64,000 nt of DNA. Source: CAKRJP01 sp963658085. GTDB lineage: Bacteria; Bacillota; Clostridia; Lachnospirales; Lachnospiraceae. The stretch is taken from contig CAVKOU010000004.1 of assembly GCA_963658085.1 (NCBI GenBank), positions 40,239 through 104,238 of the forward strand. The letters run 5' to 3'. The position numbers and the translations under genes are program-made. The notes under the pieces are model-generated. The model had not been told where the DNA came from. It saw only the letters and a program-made list of their open reading frames with translations, and did not search any database. Positions 42,994-51,225 of the stretch are shown here, piece after piece. Each line of letters starts with the position of its first letter. Position 1 is the stretch's first letter.

Positions 42994-44787
42994 ATGAGTT
43001 ATCAAAAAGGAAAGGAAGCCGGGAAAAATAAAAAGCCGGAAAAAGGGAAAGGAGCTCGTTCCCAGAAGAAGAACGAGCGGGTTCTCGAAGAAAAGTTGGC
43101 AAATAGTCTTCGGGAAGAGGATTTTGATGATTTAGAAGATTCAAGAGAGAACCCCGAAGAAGGAGCAGAAGAAGAGTCTGGAAAGATGGAATCTTCCGCT
43201 GGCATTGATGATGATTTTGAGGACGATGAAGATTTCGAGGACGACTTAGAATTTGACGATGACGAAACGAAAAAAGATAAAACGTATAAAGATATAGATG
43301 AAACTTTTGAAATGAACAAGGCACAGAAGGAAAAAATGAAAAAAAAGAAGAAACCTGTACACAGAGGAAGACGTAAAAAGAATAAAAATTCAGGAAAGAT
43401 GGCAGTAGCTACTTTAGGTGTGATTGTTGCGGCTTGTGCTGTGATCTATATAGGCATGGGATTGTTTTTCCAGAATCATTTTGTTTTTAATACCACGGTC
43501 AACGGAGTGGACTATTCTTTAGAGAGCCCCTCGAAGGTGGAGAAGATTATGAGACAAAAGGTGGACAATTATTCGTTAACCCTTATTGGGTCTGATGGAA
43601 GTACAGAGGCCATTGCCGGTGATCAAATTGGAGTAGCCTATAAATCTGGAGGAGAAGTAGAAGAGCTTATTAAGCAACAGGATGGTTGGGCATGGTTTTC
43701 TTCATTGTTTGAGAAGAATGAGATCGTGACAAGCGTGGGAGTTACCTATGATGAGGCTGCACTGGCTCAGCGAATCGACGCGCTGAATTGTGTATCTGAT
43801 GAGGGGAAGACAGCATCAGAGAATGCGAAGCCGGTATATAATAACGGGCAATTTACGATACAGGCAGAAGTCCAAGGCACGCAGGTGAATAAAGAAAAGC
43901 TTACAGAAGTTGTTAAGAATGCTGTGAATGGTTTCCAATCCGAGGTTAAGCTCAAAGACACTGGCTGCTATATCACTCCAACCTACACCTCAGCATCCCC
44001 AGAGGTTCAGGCGGCTTGTAATTCTATGAATGAATATCTGAAAGCTTCCGTTACCTATGATTTTTCTCCATATACGGAAGTAGTAGGTGCAGAGCAGATT
44101 TCACAGTGGCTGACTGTAGATGATAGTATGAATGTAACATTTAACGAGGCTTCAGTGGGAGATTATGTTGCGAATCTTGCTGCAAAGTACGATACCGTAG
44201 GAAGTACAAGAACCTTTACATCCGCAGGTTCCGGAAGAACCATAACTATAAGTGGTGGAGAATTTGGATGGAAGATTGATCAGGAAGCAGAGACTGCTTT
44301 GCTGATCGATAATATTAAAAATGGTGAGACGGTGACCCGTGAACCGGAATACTATAGCAAGGGTAAGACTCGTGATGAGGGCAATGATATTGGAGATACC
44401 TATGCTGAGGTTGACCTTACCAACCAGGTAATGTACTATGTGTCAGGTGGTTCTGTAGTGATGTCTACCAGTATTGTAAGTGGCAATCCTACAACAGGTC
44501 ATGCTACTCCTACAGGAGTACATCGTATTCTTTACAAAGAATCCCCGTCAGTTTTGAAGGGAACCCAGGATGAGAATGGTAATTATGAGTATGAAACAGA
44601 AGTTACCTTCTGGATGCCATTTACTAACGATGGATGTGGATTCCACGATGCCACCTGGCAGCCTACCTTTGGTGGTTCTTGGTATCTGACTAATGGATCC
44701 CATGGTTGCATCAATATGTCTTACAGTGATGCTGAGAAGCTTTACAGCCTCATCCAAACCAGAGATCCGGTCATTGTTCATGACTAG
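42994..44787 (+). CDS. membrane-anchored L,D-transpeptidase (YkuD) with PG-binding repeats
   Basis: A 597-residue cell-wall cross-linking enzyme. Residues 1-135 are predicted cytosolic and low complexity: Lys-rich, then an Asp/Glu-rich block, then Lys/Arg-rich. A single membrane helix spans about 136-160 (ATLGVIVAACAVIYIGMGLFF). Extracellular PG_binding_4-type repeats follow (about 175-440), then a YkuD domain with the catalytic SHGCINM, Cys572. It forms 3-3 type cross-links or anchors in the family's known roles. ATG at 42994 is chosen because GGGGAG is 6 bases upstream; an earlier in-frame ATG at 42934 lacks an RBS. Confidence 0.94.
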   Translation: MSYQKGKEAGKNKKPEKGKGARSQKKNERVLEEKLANSLREEDFDDLEDSRENPEEGAEEESGKMESSAGIDDDFEDDEDFEDDLEFDDDETKKDKTYKDIDETFEMNKAQKEKMKKKKKPVHRGRRKKNKNSGKMAVATLGVIVAACAVIYIGMGLFFQNHFVFNTTVNGVDYSLESPSKVEKIMRQKVDNYSLTLIGSDGSTEAIAGDQIGVAYKSGGEVEELIKQQDGWAWFSSLFEKNEIVTSVGVTYDEAALAQRIDALNCVSDEGKTASENAKPVYNNGQFTIQAEVQGTQVNKEKLTEVVKNAVNGFQSEVKLKDTGCYITPTYTSASPEVQAACNSMNEYLKASVTYDFSPYTEVVGAEQISQWLTVDDSMNVTFNEASVGDYVANLAAKYDTVGSTRTFTSAGSGRTITISGGEFGWKIDQEAETALLIDNIKNGETVTREPEYYSKGKTRDEGNDIGDTYAEVDLTNQVMYYVSGGSVVMSTSIVSGNPTTGHATPTGVHRILYKESPSVLKGTQDENGNYEYETEVTFWMPFTNDGCGFHDATWQPTFGGSWYLTNGSHGCINMSYSDAEKLYSLIQTRDPVIVHD

Positions 44788-44793
44788 AAGCGG

Positions 44794-44822
44794 AATTTGT
44801 TATTATAAAATTTGTTATTATA
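44794..44822 (+). repeat. 14-bp direct repeat between the L,D-transpeptidase gene and tgt
   Basis: AATTTGTTATTATA occurs at 44794-44807 and 44809-44822, with a 15-bp period. Confidence 0.8.
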
Positions 44823-44863
44823 GAATTTTGGTATTATTAAATGATTAAAGAAGAGGTGAGATC

Positions 44864-45997
44864 ATGTACGAATTAATTAAAAAGGATGGTCTTGCAAAGA
44901 GAGGAAGATTGCATACAGTACATGGCGTCATTGAGACGCCTGTATTTATGAATGTAGGAACCGCTGCCGCAATAAAGGGAGCGGTTTCTACAACTGATTT
45001 ACAGGAAATTAAGACGCAGGTAGAATTATCCAATACCTATCACTTACATGTTCGCCCGGGCGATCATGTAGTAAAAAAGTTAGGCGGACTGCATAAGTTC
45101 ATGGTATGGGACAAACCGATTCTTACCGATTCCGGCGGATTTCAGGTATTCTCTTTGGCGGGACTTCGAAGAATTAAAGAAGAGGGAGTTTATTTTAATT
45201 CCCATATTGATGGACGAAAGATTTTTATGGGTCCGGAAGAGAGTATGCAGATTCAGTCCAATCTTGCATCCACCATTGCTATGGCCTTTGATGAATGTCC
45301 GTCAAGTGTAGCTGACAGAGAATATATTGAAAATTCAGTAAATCGGACTACCAGATGGTTGGTTCGCTGTAAAAAAGAAATGGAGCGTCTCAACAGTTTG
45401 CCGGATACCATTAATAAACATCAGATGCTTTTTGGTATTAACCAGGGTGGTGTCTATGAGGATATCCGTATTCGCCATGCAGATGAGATTTCAAAATTGG
45501 ATCTGGATGGCTATGCGGTAGGAGGATTGGCAGTAGGAGAAAGCCACGAGGAAATGTATCGAATTTTGGATGCTGTAGTACCGCATTTGCCGGAGAATAA
45601 ACCAACCTATCTGATGGGTGTTGGAACACCGGCTAATATTCTGGAGGCTGTAGATCGAGGTGTAGATTTCTTTGACTGTGTTTATCCAAGTCGTAACGGA
45701 CGTCATGGTCATGTATATACCAATCATGGGAAGTTGAATCTCTTTAATGCAAGATTTGAATTAGATACCAGACCGATTGAAGAAGGATGTGGATGCCCTG
45801 CTTGTAAGCATTATTCCAGAGCATATATCAGACATTTGCTTAAAGCCAAGGAGATGCTTGGAATGCGACTTTGTGTCCTTCACAATTTGTATTTTTATAA
45901 TACCATGATGGAGGAGATTCGCCAGGCTATTGAAGAGGATCGATACAAGGAATACAAGGCGAAAAAAATCGGAGATATGGAAGCAGGGGAAAAATAA
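44864..45997 (+). CDS. tgt: tRNA-guanine (queuine) transglycosylase
   Basis: Tgt exchanges guanine 34 for preQ1 in tRNAs with GUN anticodons. The 377 residues are the usual bacterial length. Visible are the substrate-pocket motif ILTDSGGFQVFSLAGLRRI, IAMAFDECPSSVADREY, GGLAVGESHEEMYRIL, the catalytic Asp region RGVDFFDCVYPSRNGRHGH, and a zinc site CGCPACKHYSRAYIRHLLKAKE-type stretch. The start has AGAGGTGAG upstream. yajC follows 68 bp later, the common tgt-yajC order, but yajC has its own promoter here. Confidence 0.96.
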   Translation: MYELIKKDGLAKRGRLHTVHGVIETPVFMNVGTAAAIKGAVSTTDLQEIKTQVELSNTYHLHVRPGDHVVKKLGGLHKFMVWDKPILTDSGGFQVFSLAGLRRIKEEGVYFNSHIDGRKIFMGPEESMQIQSNLASTIAMAFDECPSSVADREYIENSVNRTTRWLVRCKKEMERLNSLPDTINKHQMLFGINQGGVYEDIRIRHADEISKLDLDGYAVGGLAVGESHEEMYRILDAVVPHLPENKPTYLMGVGTPANILEAVDRGVDFFDCVYPSRNGRHGHVYTNHGKLNLFNARFELDTRPIEEGCGCPACKHYSRAYIRHLLKAKEMLGMRLCVLHNLYFYNTMMEEIRQAIEEDRYKEYKAKKIGDMEAGEK

Positions 45998-46000
45998 ACC

Positions 46001-46029
46001 TTGCCTAGAACTTAAGAATTGTGTATGAT
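46001..46029 (+). promoter_or_regulatory. promoter of yajC
   Basis: TTGCCT at 46001-46006, a 17-bp spacer and TATGAT at 46024-46029, just after the tgt stop codon. Confidence 0.6.
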
Positions 46030-46065
46030 AGCAATAGCGTTTAATGAGAATTAGGAGGAAGACAC

Positions 46066-46371
46066 ATGTACGCATCATTATTAGCTTCCAGTTCACAGAG
46101 CTGGATCACACTTATCATCATATATGTTGTTATTTTCGGAGGATTTTATTTGCTATTCCTTAGACCTCAGAAGAAAGAGCAGCAGAGAGTGGCTAACATG
46201 GTTTCTGAGATGGAAGTAGGAGATACCGTTCTTACTACCAGTGGCTTTTACGGAGTAATCATCGACATTCAGGATGACGATGTAATCGTAGAGTTTGGCA
46301 GCAATAAGAATTGCCGTATTCCAATGCAGAAGTCAGCGATCGCTCAGGTAGAGAAGTTATCTGCAGAGTAA
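46066..46371 (+). CDS. yajC: preprotein translocase subunit YajC
   Basis: A 101-residue accessory protein of the Sec translocon (SecDF-YajC). It has a single N-terminal membrane helix (ITLIIIYVVIFGGFYLLFL, residues about 15-33), then the hallmark RPQKKEQQRVANMVSEMEVGD and TTSGFYGVIIDIQDDDVIVEFG. AGGAGG is just upstream. secD/secF are not in the window. A strong terminator follows. Confidence 0.95.
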   Translation: MYASLLASSSQSWITLIIIYVVIFGGFYLLFLRPQKKEQQRVANMVSEMEVGDTVLTTSGFYGVIIDIQDDDVIVEFGSNKNCRIPMQKSAIAQVEKLSAE

Positions 46372-46393
46372 GATTGATTTGGAAAATGAACAT

Positions 46394-46448
46394 AAAACAA
46401 GCAATTTTTGGAAGAATCCAGAGGTTGCTTGTTTTTTTGTGCAATATG
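46394..46448 (+). terminator. rho-independent terminator after yajC
   Basis: ACAAGCAA (46397-46404) pairs with TTGCTTGT (46435-46442), extended by flanking A/T pairs, followed by a run of T. Confidence 0.85.
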
Positions 46449-46527
46449 TGATCATGGTAGAATTGTACTATTGTGTATTTCTGTATATAGAAATAGATTG
46501 TTAAAATTTAATTGAGAAAAAATAACC

Positions 46528-46553
46528 AAATTGTACAAAGAAATATACAATTT
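46528..46553. promoter_or_regulatory. inverted repeat upstream of the pflB promoter
   Basis: AAATTGTA (46528-46535) and TACAATTT (46546-46553) are perfect 8-bp arms around a 10-bp centre, about 65 bases upstream of the -35 box. It may be an activator or redox/carbon regulator site. Confidence 0.45.
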
Positions 46554-46615
46554 CATGCAAAATTCTCGTTAATTGCACTAAATCAAATACATGGATTTTT
46601 GGGGTTTCAATTATG

Positions 46616-46644
46616 TTGATATTTTTATAACACAATGATATACT
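46616..46644 (+). promoter_or_regulatory. strong promoter of pflB
   Basis: TTGATA at 46616-46621, a 17-bp spacer and TATACT at 46639-46644, 52 bases before the start codon. Confidence 0.75.
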
Positions 46645-46696
46645 AGCGTCGAAAAACAAATAAATAACATATATTTCAAGAAAGGGGCAAACTACA

Positions 46697-48949
46697 ATGG
46701 CACAGTTTGAACAATGGAATGGCTTTGCTGGTAAGATTTGGAAGGATGAGATTAACGTACGTGATTTCATTCAGCACAACTACACTCCTTATGATGGAGA
46801 TGAGTCTTTCTTAGCAGGACCTACAGAAGCTACTAACAAATTATGGGGAAAGCTTCAGGAATTACAGAAAGAAGAGCGTGCAAAGGGTGGCGTTCTTGAG
46901 TGTGAGACAGAGGTTGTTTCTGGACTTACAGCTTATGGACCTGGATATATTTCTGAGGAGTTAAAGGACCTCGAGACAGTTGTTGGTCTTCAGACAGATA
47001 AGCCGTTGAAGAGAGCTTTTATGCCATACGGTGGAATTAAGATGGCTGAGCAGGCTGCAGCTAACTATGGATATGAAATTAATCCTGAATTCCACAAGAT
47101 CTTCACAGAGTATCACAAGACTCATAACCAGGGAGTATTTGATATCTATACACCAGAGATGAAGAAGGCTCGTCACTGCAAGGTTATCACAGGACTTCCG
47201 GATACTTACGGACGTGGACGTATCGTAGGCGATTATCGTAGAATCGCTCTTTACGGAATCGACTTCTTGATGGCAGAGAAGAAGAAAGACTTTGCTAATT
47301 CTCAGAAGCATGGTATGAGAGATGAGGATTTCCGTCTTCGTGAAGAAATCTCTGATCAGTACAAGGCATTACAGGGAATGAAGAAGATGGCAGAGGCTTA
47401 TGGATTTGATATTTCTCAGCCAGCTAAGGATGCAAGAGAAGCATGCCAGTGGTTATACTTCGGATACCTTGCAGCTATCAAGACTCAGAATGGTGCAGCT
47501 ATGTCAGTAGGACGTGTTTCAACATTCCTTGATATCTATATTGAGAAAGATCTTCAGGCCGGAAAGCTTACAGAGGCTGAGGCTCAGGAGCTTATCGATC
47601 ACATGGTTATGAAGTTCCGTATGGTTAAGTTTGCTCGTATTCCTTCTTATAACGAATTGTTCTCAGGAGATCCTACATGGGCAACACTTGAGGTTGGTGG
47701 ACTTGGACAGGATGGACGTTCTATGGTAACTAAGAATGACTATCGTTTCCTTCACACATTAGAGAACATGGGACCTTCACCAGAGCCGAACTTAACAGTT
47801 CTTTACTCTAAGAGACTTCCTGAAAACTTCAGAAAGTATGCAGCTTACATCTCCGTTGAGACAAGCTCAATCCAGTATGAGAACGACGATGTTATGCGTC
47901 CGGTATGGGGCGATGACTACAGCATCTGTTGCTGTGTATCTGCTACACAGACCGGTAAAGAGATGCAGTTCTTCGGAGCTCGTGCAAACCTTGCTAAGTG
48001 CTTGCTTTACGCTATCAATGGTGGTATGGACGAGATCAAGAAAGAGCAGTGCGGACCTAAGGTTCAGCCAATCACAGCTGAGTACCTTGAGTATGATGAA
48101 GTAATCGAAGCTTATGACAAGATGATGTCTTGGTTAGCTACTCTTTATGTAGAGACATTGAATGCAATTCATTATATGCATGATAAATATTTCTATGAGG
48201 CAGCTGAGATGGCTCTTATCGATACAAATGTAAGACGTACATTCGCTACAGGTATCGCTGGATTCTCTCACGTAGTAGACTCACTTTCTGCTATTAAGTA
48301 TGCGAAGGTTAAGGCTATCCGTGATGAGGATGGAATTACAACAGACTTCGAGATCGAGGGAGACTTCCCAAGATACGGAAATGATGATGAGAGAGCAGAT
48401 GAGATCGCAGTATGGCTTCTTAGAACATTCATGGAGAAGGTTGCAAGCAACTGGACTTACAGAGATTCTGAGCCTACAACATCTATCCTTACAATTACTT
48501 CTAACGTTGTATATGGTAAGAATACTGGTGCACTTCCGGACGGAAGAAAGGCCGGAGAGTCACTTTCACCAGGAGCTAACCCATCTTACGGCGCAGAGAA
48601 GAGCGGACTTCTTGCATCTCTTAACTCTGTAGCTAAGCTTCCTTATGAGCTTGCATTGGATGGTATTTCTAATACTCAGACAATCAATCCGGGAGCACTT
48701 GGACATACTGAAGAAGAGCAGATCAAGAACTTAGTTCAGGTACTTGACGGATACTTCGAGCAGGGCGCTCATCACCTTAACGTAAACGTGTTTGGTACTG
48801 AGAAGCTTATCGATGCTATGGAGCACCCAGAGAAGCCTGAGTATGCTAACTTCACAATCCGTGTATCAGGATACGCTGTTAAATTCATCGACCTGACTCG
48901 CGAGCAGCAGTTAGACGTTATCGCAAGAACTTGCCACGAGACTATGTAA
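46697..48949 (+). CDS. pflB: formate C-acetyltransferase (pyruvate formate-lyase)
   Basis: It converts pyruvate and CoA to acetyl-CoA and formate in anaerobic fermentation. The 750-residue glycyl radical enzyme has the active-site cysteines in YSICCCVSATQTGKE (Cys411-Cys413; two adjacent cysteines are used in known PFLs) and the glycyl radical loop IRVSGYAVKF with Gly725 near the C-terminus. GAPFGPGANP-like LSPGANPSYGAEKSGLLASLNS is also conserved. Codon use differs visibly from neighbours in favouring a narrow set (gct, gag, aag, ctt), as expected for a highly expressed gene. Strong promoter and RBS; the activase gene follows. Confidence 0.98.
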   Translation: MAQFEQWNGFAGKIWKDEINVRDFIQHNYTPYDGDESFLAGPTEATNKLWGKLQELQKEERAKGGVLECETEVVSGLTAYGPGYISEELKDLETVVGLQTDKPLKRAFMPYGGIKMAEQAAANYGYEINPEFHKIFTEYHKTHNQGVFDIYTPEMKKARHCKVITGLPDTYGRGRIVGDYRRIALYGIDFLMAEKKKDFANSQKHGMRDEDFRLREEISDQYKALQGMKKMAEAYGFDISQPAKDAREACQWLYFGYLAAIKTQNGAAMSVGRVSTFLDIYIEKDLQAGKLTEAEAQELIDHMVMKFRMVKFARIPSYNELFSGDPTWATLEVGGLGQDGRSMVTKNDYRFLHTLENMGPSPEPNLTVLYSKRLPENFRKYAAYISVETSSIQYENDDVMRPVWGDDYSICCCVSATQTGKEMQFFGARANLAKCLLYAINGGMDEIKKEQCGPKVQPITAEYLEYDEVIEAYDKMMSWLATLYVETLNAIHYMHDKYFYEAAEMALIDTNVRRTFATGIAGFSHVVDSLSAIKYAKVKAIRDEDGITTDFEIEGDFPRYGNDDERADEIAVWLLRTFMEKVASNWTYRDSEPTTSILTITSNVVYGKNTGALPDGRKAGESLSPGANPSYGAEKSGLLASLNSVAKLPYELALDGISNTQTINPGALGHTEEEQIKNLVQVLDGYFEQGAHHLNVNVFGTEKLIDAMEHPEKPEYANFTIRVSGYAVKFIDLTREQQLDVIARTCHETM

Positions 48950-48995
48950 TTAGTTTCCTGGGTAATGAACTCTTGGATTAAATAACATTTATAAT

Positions 48996-49027
48996 AACTG
49001 GCAGGTATAATTCTATACCTGCCAGTT
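48996..49027 (+). promoter_or_regulatory. strong hairpin between pflB and pflA
   Basis: A perfect 14-bp stem (48996-49009 with 49014-49027) and a 4-nt loop ATTC. The next bases are GTGCACTAAAAAG, not a T tract. It could protect the pflB mRNA 3' end or reduce read-through into pflA. Confidence 0.7.
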
Positions 49028-49062
49028 GTGCACTAAAAAGGGAAAGAGAAGGATATAAGATT

Positions 49063-49794
49063 ATGACAAAAGGCTATATACATTCTTTGGAAAGTTTTGG
49101 TTCTGTAGATGGACCGGGGGTTCGATTTATCATTTTTACGACAGGATGTGCCATGCGTTGCCAGTTTTGCCACAATCCTGATACATGGGAAATGAGCAAG
49201 GGAACCCAGTATACGGCGGATGAGCTGTTAAAGAGAGCTGTAAGATATCGCTCTTACTGGGGCGAAGAAGGCGGAATCACTGTCAGCGGTGGAGAGCCGC
49301 TTCTTCAGATGGATTTCCTCATAGAGCTTTTTGAGAAGGCTCATGCTATGGGAATTCATACAACACTGGATACCAGTGGGAATCCTTTTACAAGAGAAGA
49401 ACCATTCTTTTCAAAATTTGAAAAGCTTATGGAAGTGACTGATCTTTTGCTGGTAGACATCAAACATATTGATGACGAGCAGCATAAGATTCTTACCGGA
49501 CAGACCAATAAGAACATTTTAGATATGGTAAGATATCTTTCTGATATCAAGAAGCCAATCTGGATTCGTCACGTCCTGGTGCCGGAGCGAAGCGACAAAG
49601 ATGAGTATCTGCATAAACTTCGGGATTTTATAGACACTTTAGATAATGTAGAGAAGGTGGAAGTTCTGCCTTATCATACCCTGGGTGTATATAAATGGAA
49701 GGAACTGGGATATGAATATCAGTTGGAAGGAATTGATCCTCCTACAGATGAGAGAGTGGCAAACGCAAAGAAGATTCTTGGAGCTGCTATGTAA
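49063..49794 (+). CDS. pflA: pyruvate formate-lyase-activating enzyme
   Basis: A 243-residue radical SAM enzyme that installs the glycyl radical on PflB. The 4Fe-4S motif is Cys29-x3-Cys33-x2-Cys36 (TTGCAMRCQFCHNPDTW). The GGEP-like SAM contact is VSGGEPLLQMDF, followed by LDTSGNPF and LLVDIKHIDDEQH. Its length and position directly downstream of pflB fit. It is separated from pflB by a strong hairpin, which would allow much lower expression than pflB, as an activase needs. Confidence 0.97.
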   Translation: MTKGYIHSLESFGSVDGPGVRFIIFTTGCAMRCQFCHNPDTWEMSKGTQYTADELLKRAVRYRSYWGEEGGITVSGGEPLLQMDFLIELFEKAHAMGIHTTLDTSGNPFTREEPFFSKFEKLMEVTDLLLVDIKHIDDEQHKILTGQTNKNILDMVRYLSDIKKPIWIRHVLVPERSDKDEYLHKLRDFIDTLDNVEKVEVLPYHTLGVYKWKELGYEYQLEGIDPPTDERVANAKKILGAAM

Positions 49795-49823
49795 CTATAT
49801 ATAAGCTGCCATGTGAATATATA
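49782..49823 (+). repeat. imperfect direct repeat across the end of pflA
   Basis: The 20 bases at 49782-49801, covering the last codons and stop of pflA, recur with three mismatches at 49804-49823 in the spacer (22-bp period). Confidence 0.6.
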
Positions 49824-49838
49824 ATATGTAAGTATAGA

Positions 49839-49875
49839 GGAAGGGGTGTCGCACAAAACGACATCCCTTTCTTTG
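49839..49875 (+). terminator. rho-independent terminator after pflA
   Basis: An 11-bp stem (49841-49851 with 49859-49869, one G-T pair) and a 7-nt loop, followed by TCTTTG. Confidence 0.8.
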
Positions 49876-49917
49876 CTTGAAAGAAATAGAGTGCGTTCTG
49901 TTTTTTTGGAAATTATC

Positions 49918-49946
49918 TTGAAGTTTATACGGAAATACGTTAATAT
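49918..49946 (+). promoter_or_regulatory. promoter of leuB
   Basis: TTGAAG at 49918-49923, a 17-bp spacer and TAATAT at 49941-49946, about 50 bases before the start. The leader is too short for a T-box or peptide attenuator. Confidence 0.65.
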
Positions 49947-49996
49947 GTTGAGTAAAGATTTTCCTGATTATTGGAAATTGAGAAAGGAAGACGGGT

Positions 49997-51085
49997 ATGA
50001 ATTTGAAAATTGGTGTTATTAAAGGTGACGGGATCGGCCCGGAGATCGTAACAGAGGCTATGAAAGTCCTTGATAAGATTTCTGAAACATATGGTCATGA
50101 GATTGAATATACACAGCTGTTAATGGGAGGCGCATCCATCGATGTTCATGGAGTGCCTCTTACAGATGAGACCATTGCAGAAGCAAAATCCTGCGATGCG
50201 ATCCTTATGGGATCCATTGGTGGAGATGCGAAGACATCCCCATGGTATCAATTGGAACCTTCTAAGAGACCAGAGGCAGGCCTTCTTAAGATTCGTAAGG
50301 AACTGAATTTATTTGCCAATTTAAGACCTGCGATCTTATATGATGAGTTGAAGGGAGCATGCCCTTTGAAAGAAGAGATCACCGAGGGCGGTTTTGATCT
50401 TATGATTATGAGAGAACTTACCGGCGGTTTGTATTTCGGGGAGAGAAAGACCGTGGAAGAGAATGGTGTCTTAACTGCTTATGATTCCCTTACCTACAAC
50501 GAGAATGAAATCCGTCGCATTGCGAAGCGTGGATTCGACATCGCTATGAAGAGAAGTAAGAAGGTTACCAGTGTAGATAAGGCTAATGTTTTAGATTCCT
50601 CAAGACTTTGGAGAAAAGTGGTGGAGGACGTTGCAAAGGATTATCCGGAAGTGACACTAGAGCATATGTTGGTTGATAACTGTGCTATGCAGTTAGTAAA
50701 GAATCCAAAACAGTTTGATGTAGTTCTTACAGAGAATATGTTCGGAGATATTTTGTCCGATGAGGCAAGTATGGTAACAGGATCCATTGGAATGTTAGCC
50801 AGTGCAAGCTTAAATGAGACCAAGTTTGGCTTGTACGAACCTAGTGGCGGATCAGCACCGGATATCGCAGGAAAAGGAATTGCCAATCCGATTGCAACGA
50901 TTCTTTCTGCATCCATGATGCTTCGTTTTAGCTTTGATTTGGATCAGGAGGCAGATGCCATAGAGGCGGCCGTTGCCAAGACTTTAAAAGACGGATATCG
51001 AACCATCGATATCATGTCTGAAGGTAAGACCTTGGTAGGAACGAAAGAAATCGGAGACTTGATTGTGACAAATATCAGCAAATAA
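49997..51085 (+). CDS. leuB: 3-isopropylmalate dehydrogenase
   Basis: It oxidatively decarboxylates 3-isopropylmalate in leucine synthesis. The 362-residue sequence has the NAD-dependent decarboxylating family features: IGVIKGDGIGPEIV at the N-terminus, GSIGGDAKTSPW, the substrate-binding arginines in LRPAILYDELKG and MIMRELTGGLYFGE, and the metal site DNCAMQLVKNPKQFDVVLTENMFGDILSDEASMV. The tail GSAPDIAGKGIANPIA is the NAD-specific segment. leuA, leuC and leuD are not nearby. RBS is GAAAGGAAG. ilvD and ilvB follow, forming a branched-chain amino acid cluster. Confidence 0.96.
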   Translation: MNLKIGVIKGDGIGPEIVTEAMKVLDKISETYGHEIEYTQLLMGGASIDVHGVPLTDETIAEAKSCDAILMGSIGGDAKTSPWYQLEPSKRPEAGLLKIRKELNLFANLRPAILYDELKGACPLKEEITEGGFDLMIMRELTGGLYFGERKTVEENGVLTAYDSLTYNENEIRRIAKRGFDIAMKRSKKVTSVDKANVLDSSRLWRKVVEDVAKDYPEVTLEHMLVDNCAMQLVKNPKQFDVVLTENMFGDILSDEASMVTGSIGMLASASLNETKFGLYEPSGGSAPDIAGKGIANPIATILSASMMLRFSFDLDQEADAIEAAVAKTLKDGYRTIDIMSEGKTLVGTKEIGDLIVTNISK

Positions 51086-51181
51086 GTCCTTGTTGGATAA
51101 AGATCAGAATATGAGCAAAGACAAGAATTAAAATGAAAATTAAGCTTAAAATTGAAATAAAAAAGATTAAAATATAGAAAG

Positions 51182-51209
51182 GTACTATATTAGAAAAGTA
51201 CTATATTAG
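51182..51209 (+). repeat. 12-bp direct repeat in the leuB-ilvD spacer
   Basis: GTACTATATTAG occurs at 51182-51193 and 51198-51209 (16-bp period), just before the ilvD RBS. Confidence 0.8.
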
Positions 51210-51225
51210 GAAAGGTTGAGAGATT

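Larger units (their letters stand above)
46449..46696 (+). other. long non-coding region upstream of pflB
   Basis: About 250 AT-rich bases between the yajC terminator and pflB. It contains an inverted repeat at 46528-46553, a promoter at 46616-46644 and the pflB RBS (AAAGGGG). No open frame or RNA gene is apparent. Confidence 0.6.

Noticed and set aside
43002..43324. Two long minus-strand open frames opposite the start of the L,D-transpeptidase gene
   Set aside because: They arise from the low-complexity Lys/Asp/Glu codons on the plus strand (giving Ser/Phe/Leu runs) and have no RBS or family resemblance.
49876..49996. Possible T-box or leader-peptide attenuator before leuB
   Set aside because: The promoter leaves a leader of about 45 bases with no specifier loop, terminator or leucine-rich reading frame.
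51086..51225. Possible attenuator or small RNA before ilvD
   Set aside because: The region is A-rich with a short direct repeat but shows no stem-loop or T tract.
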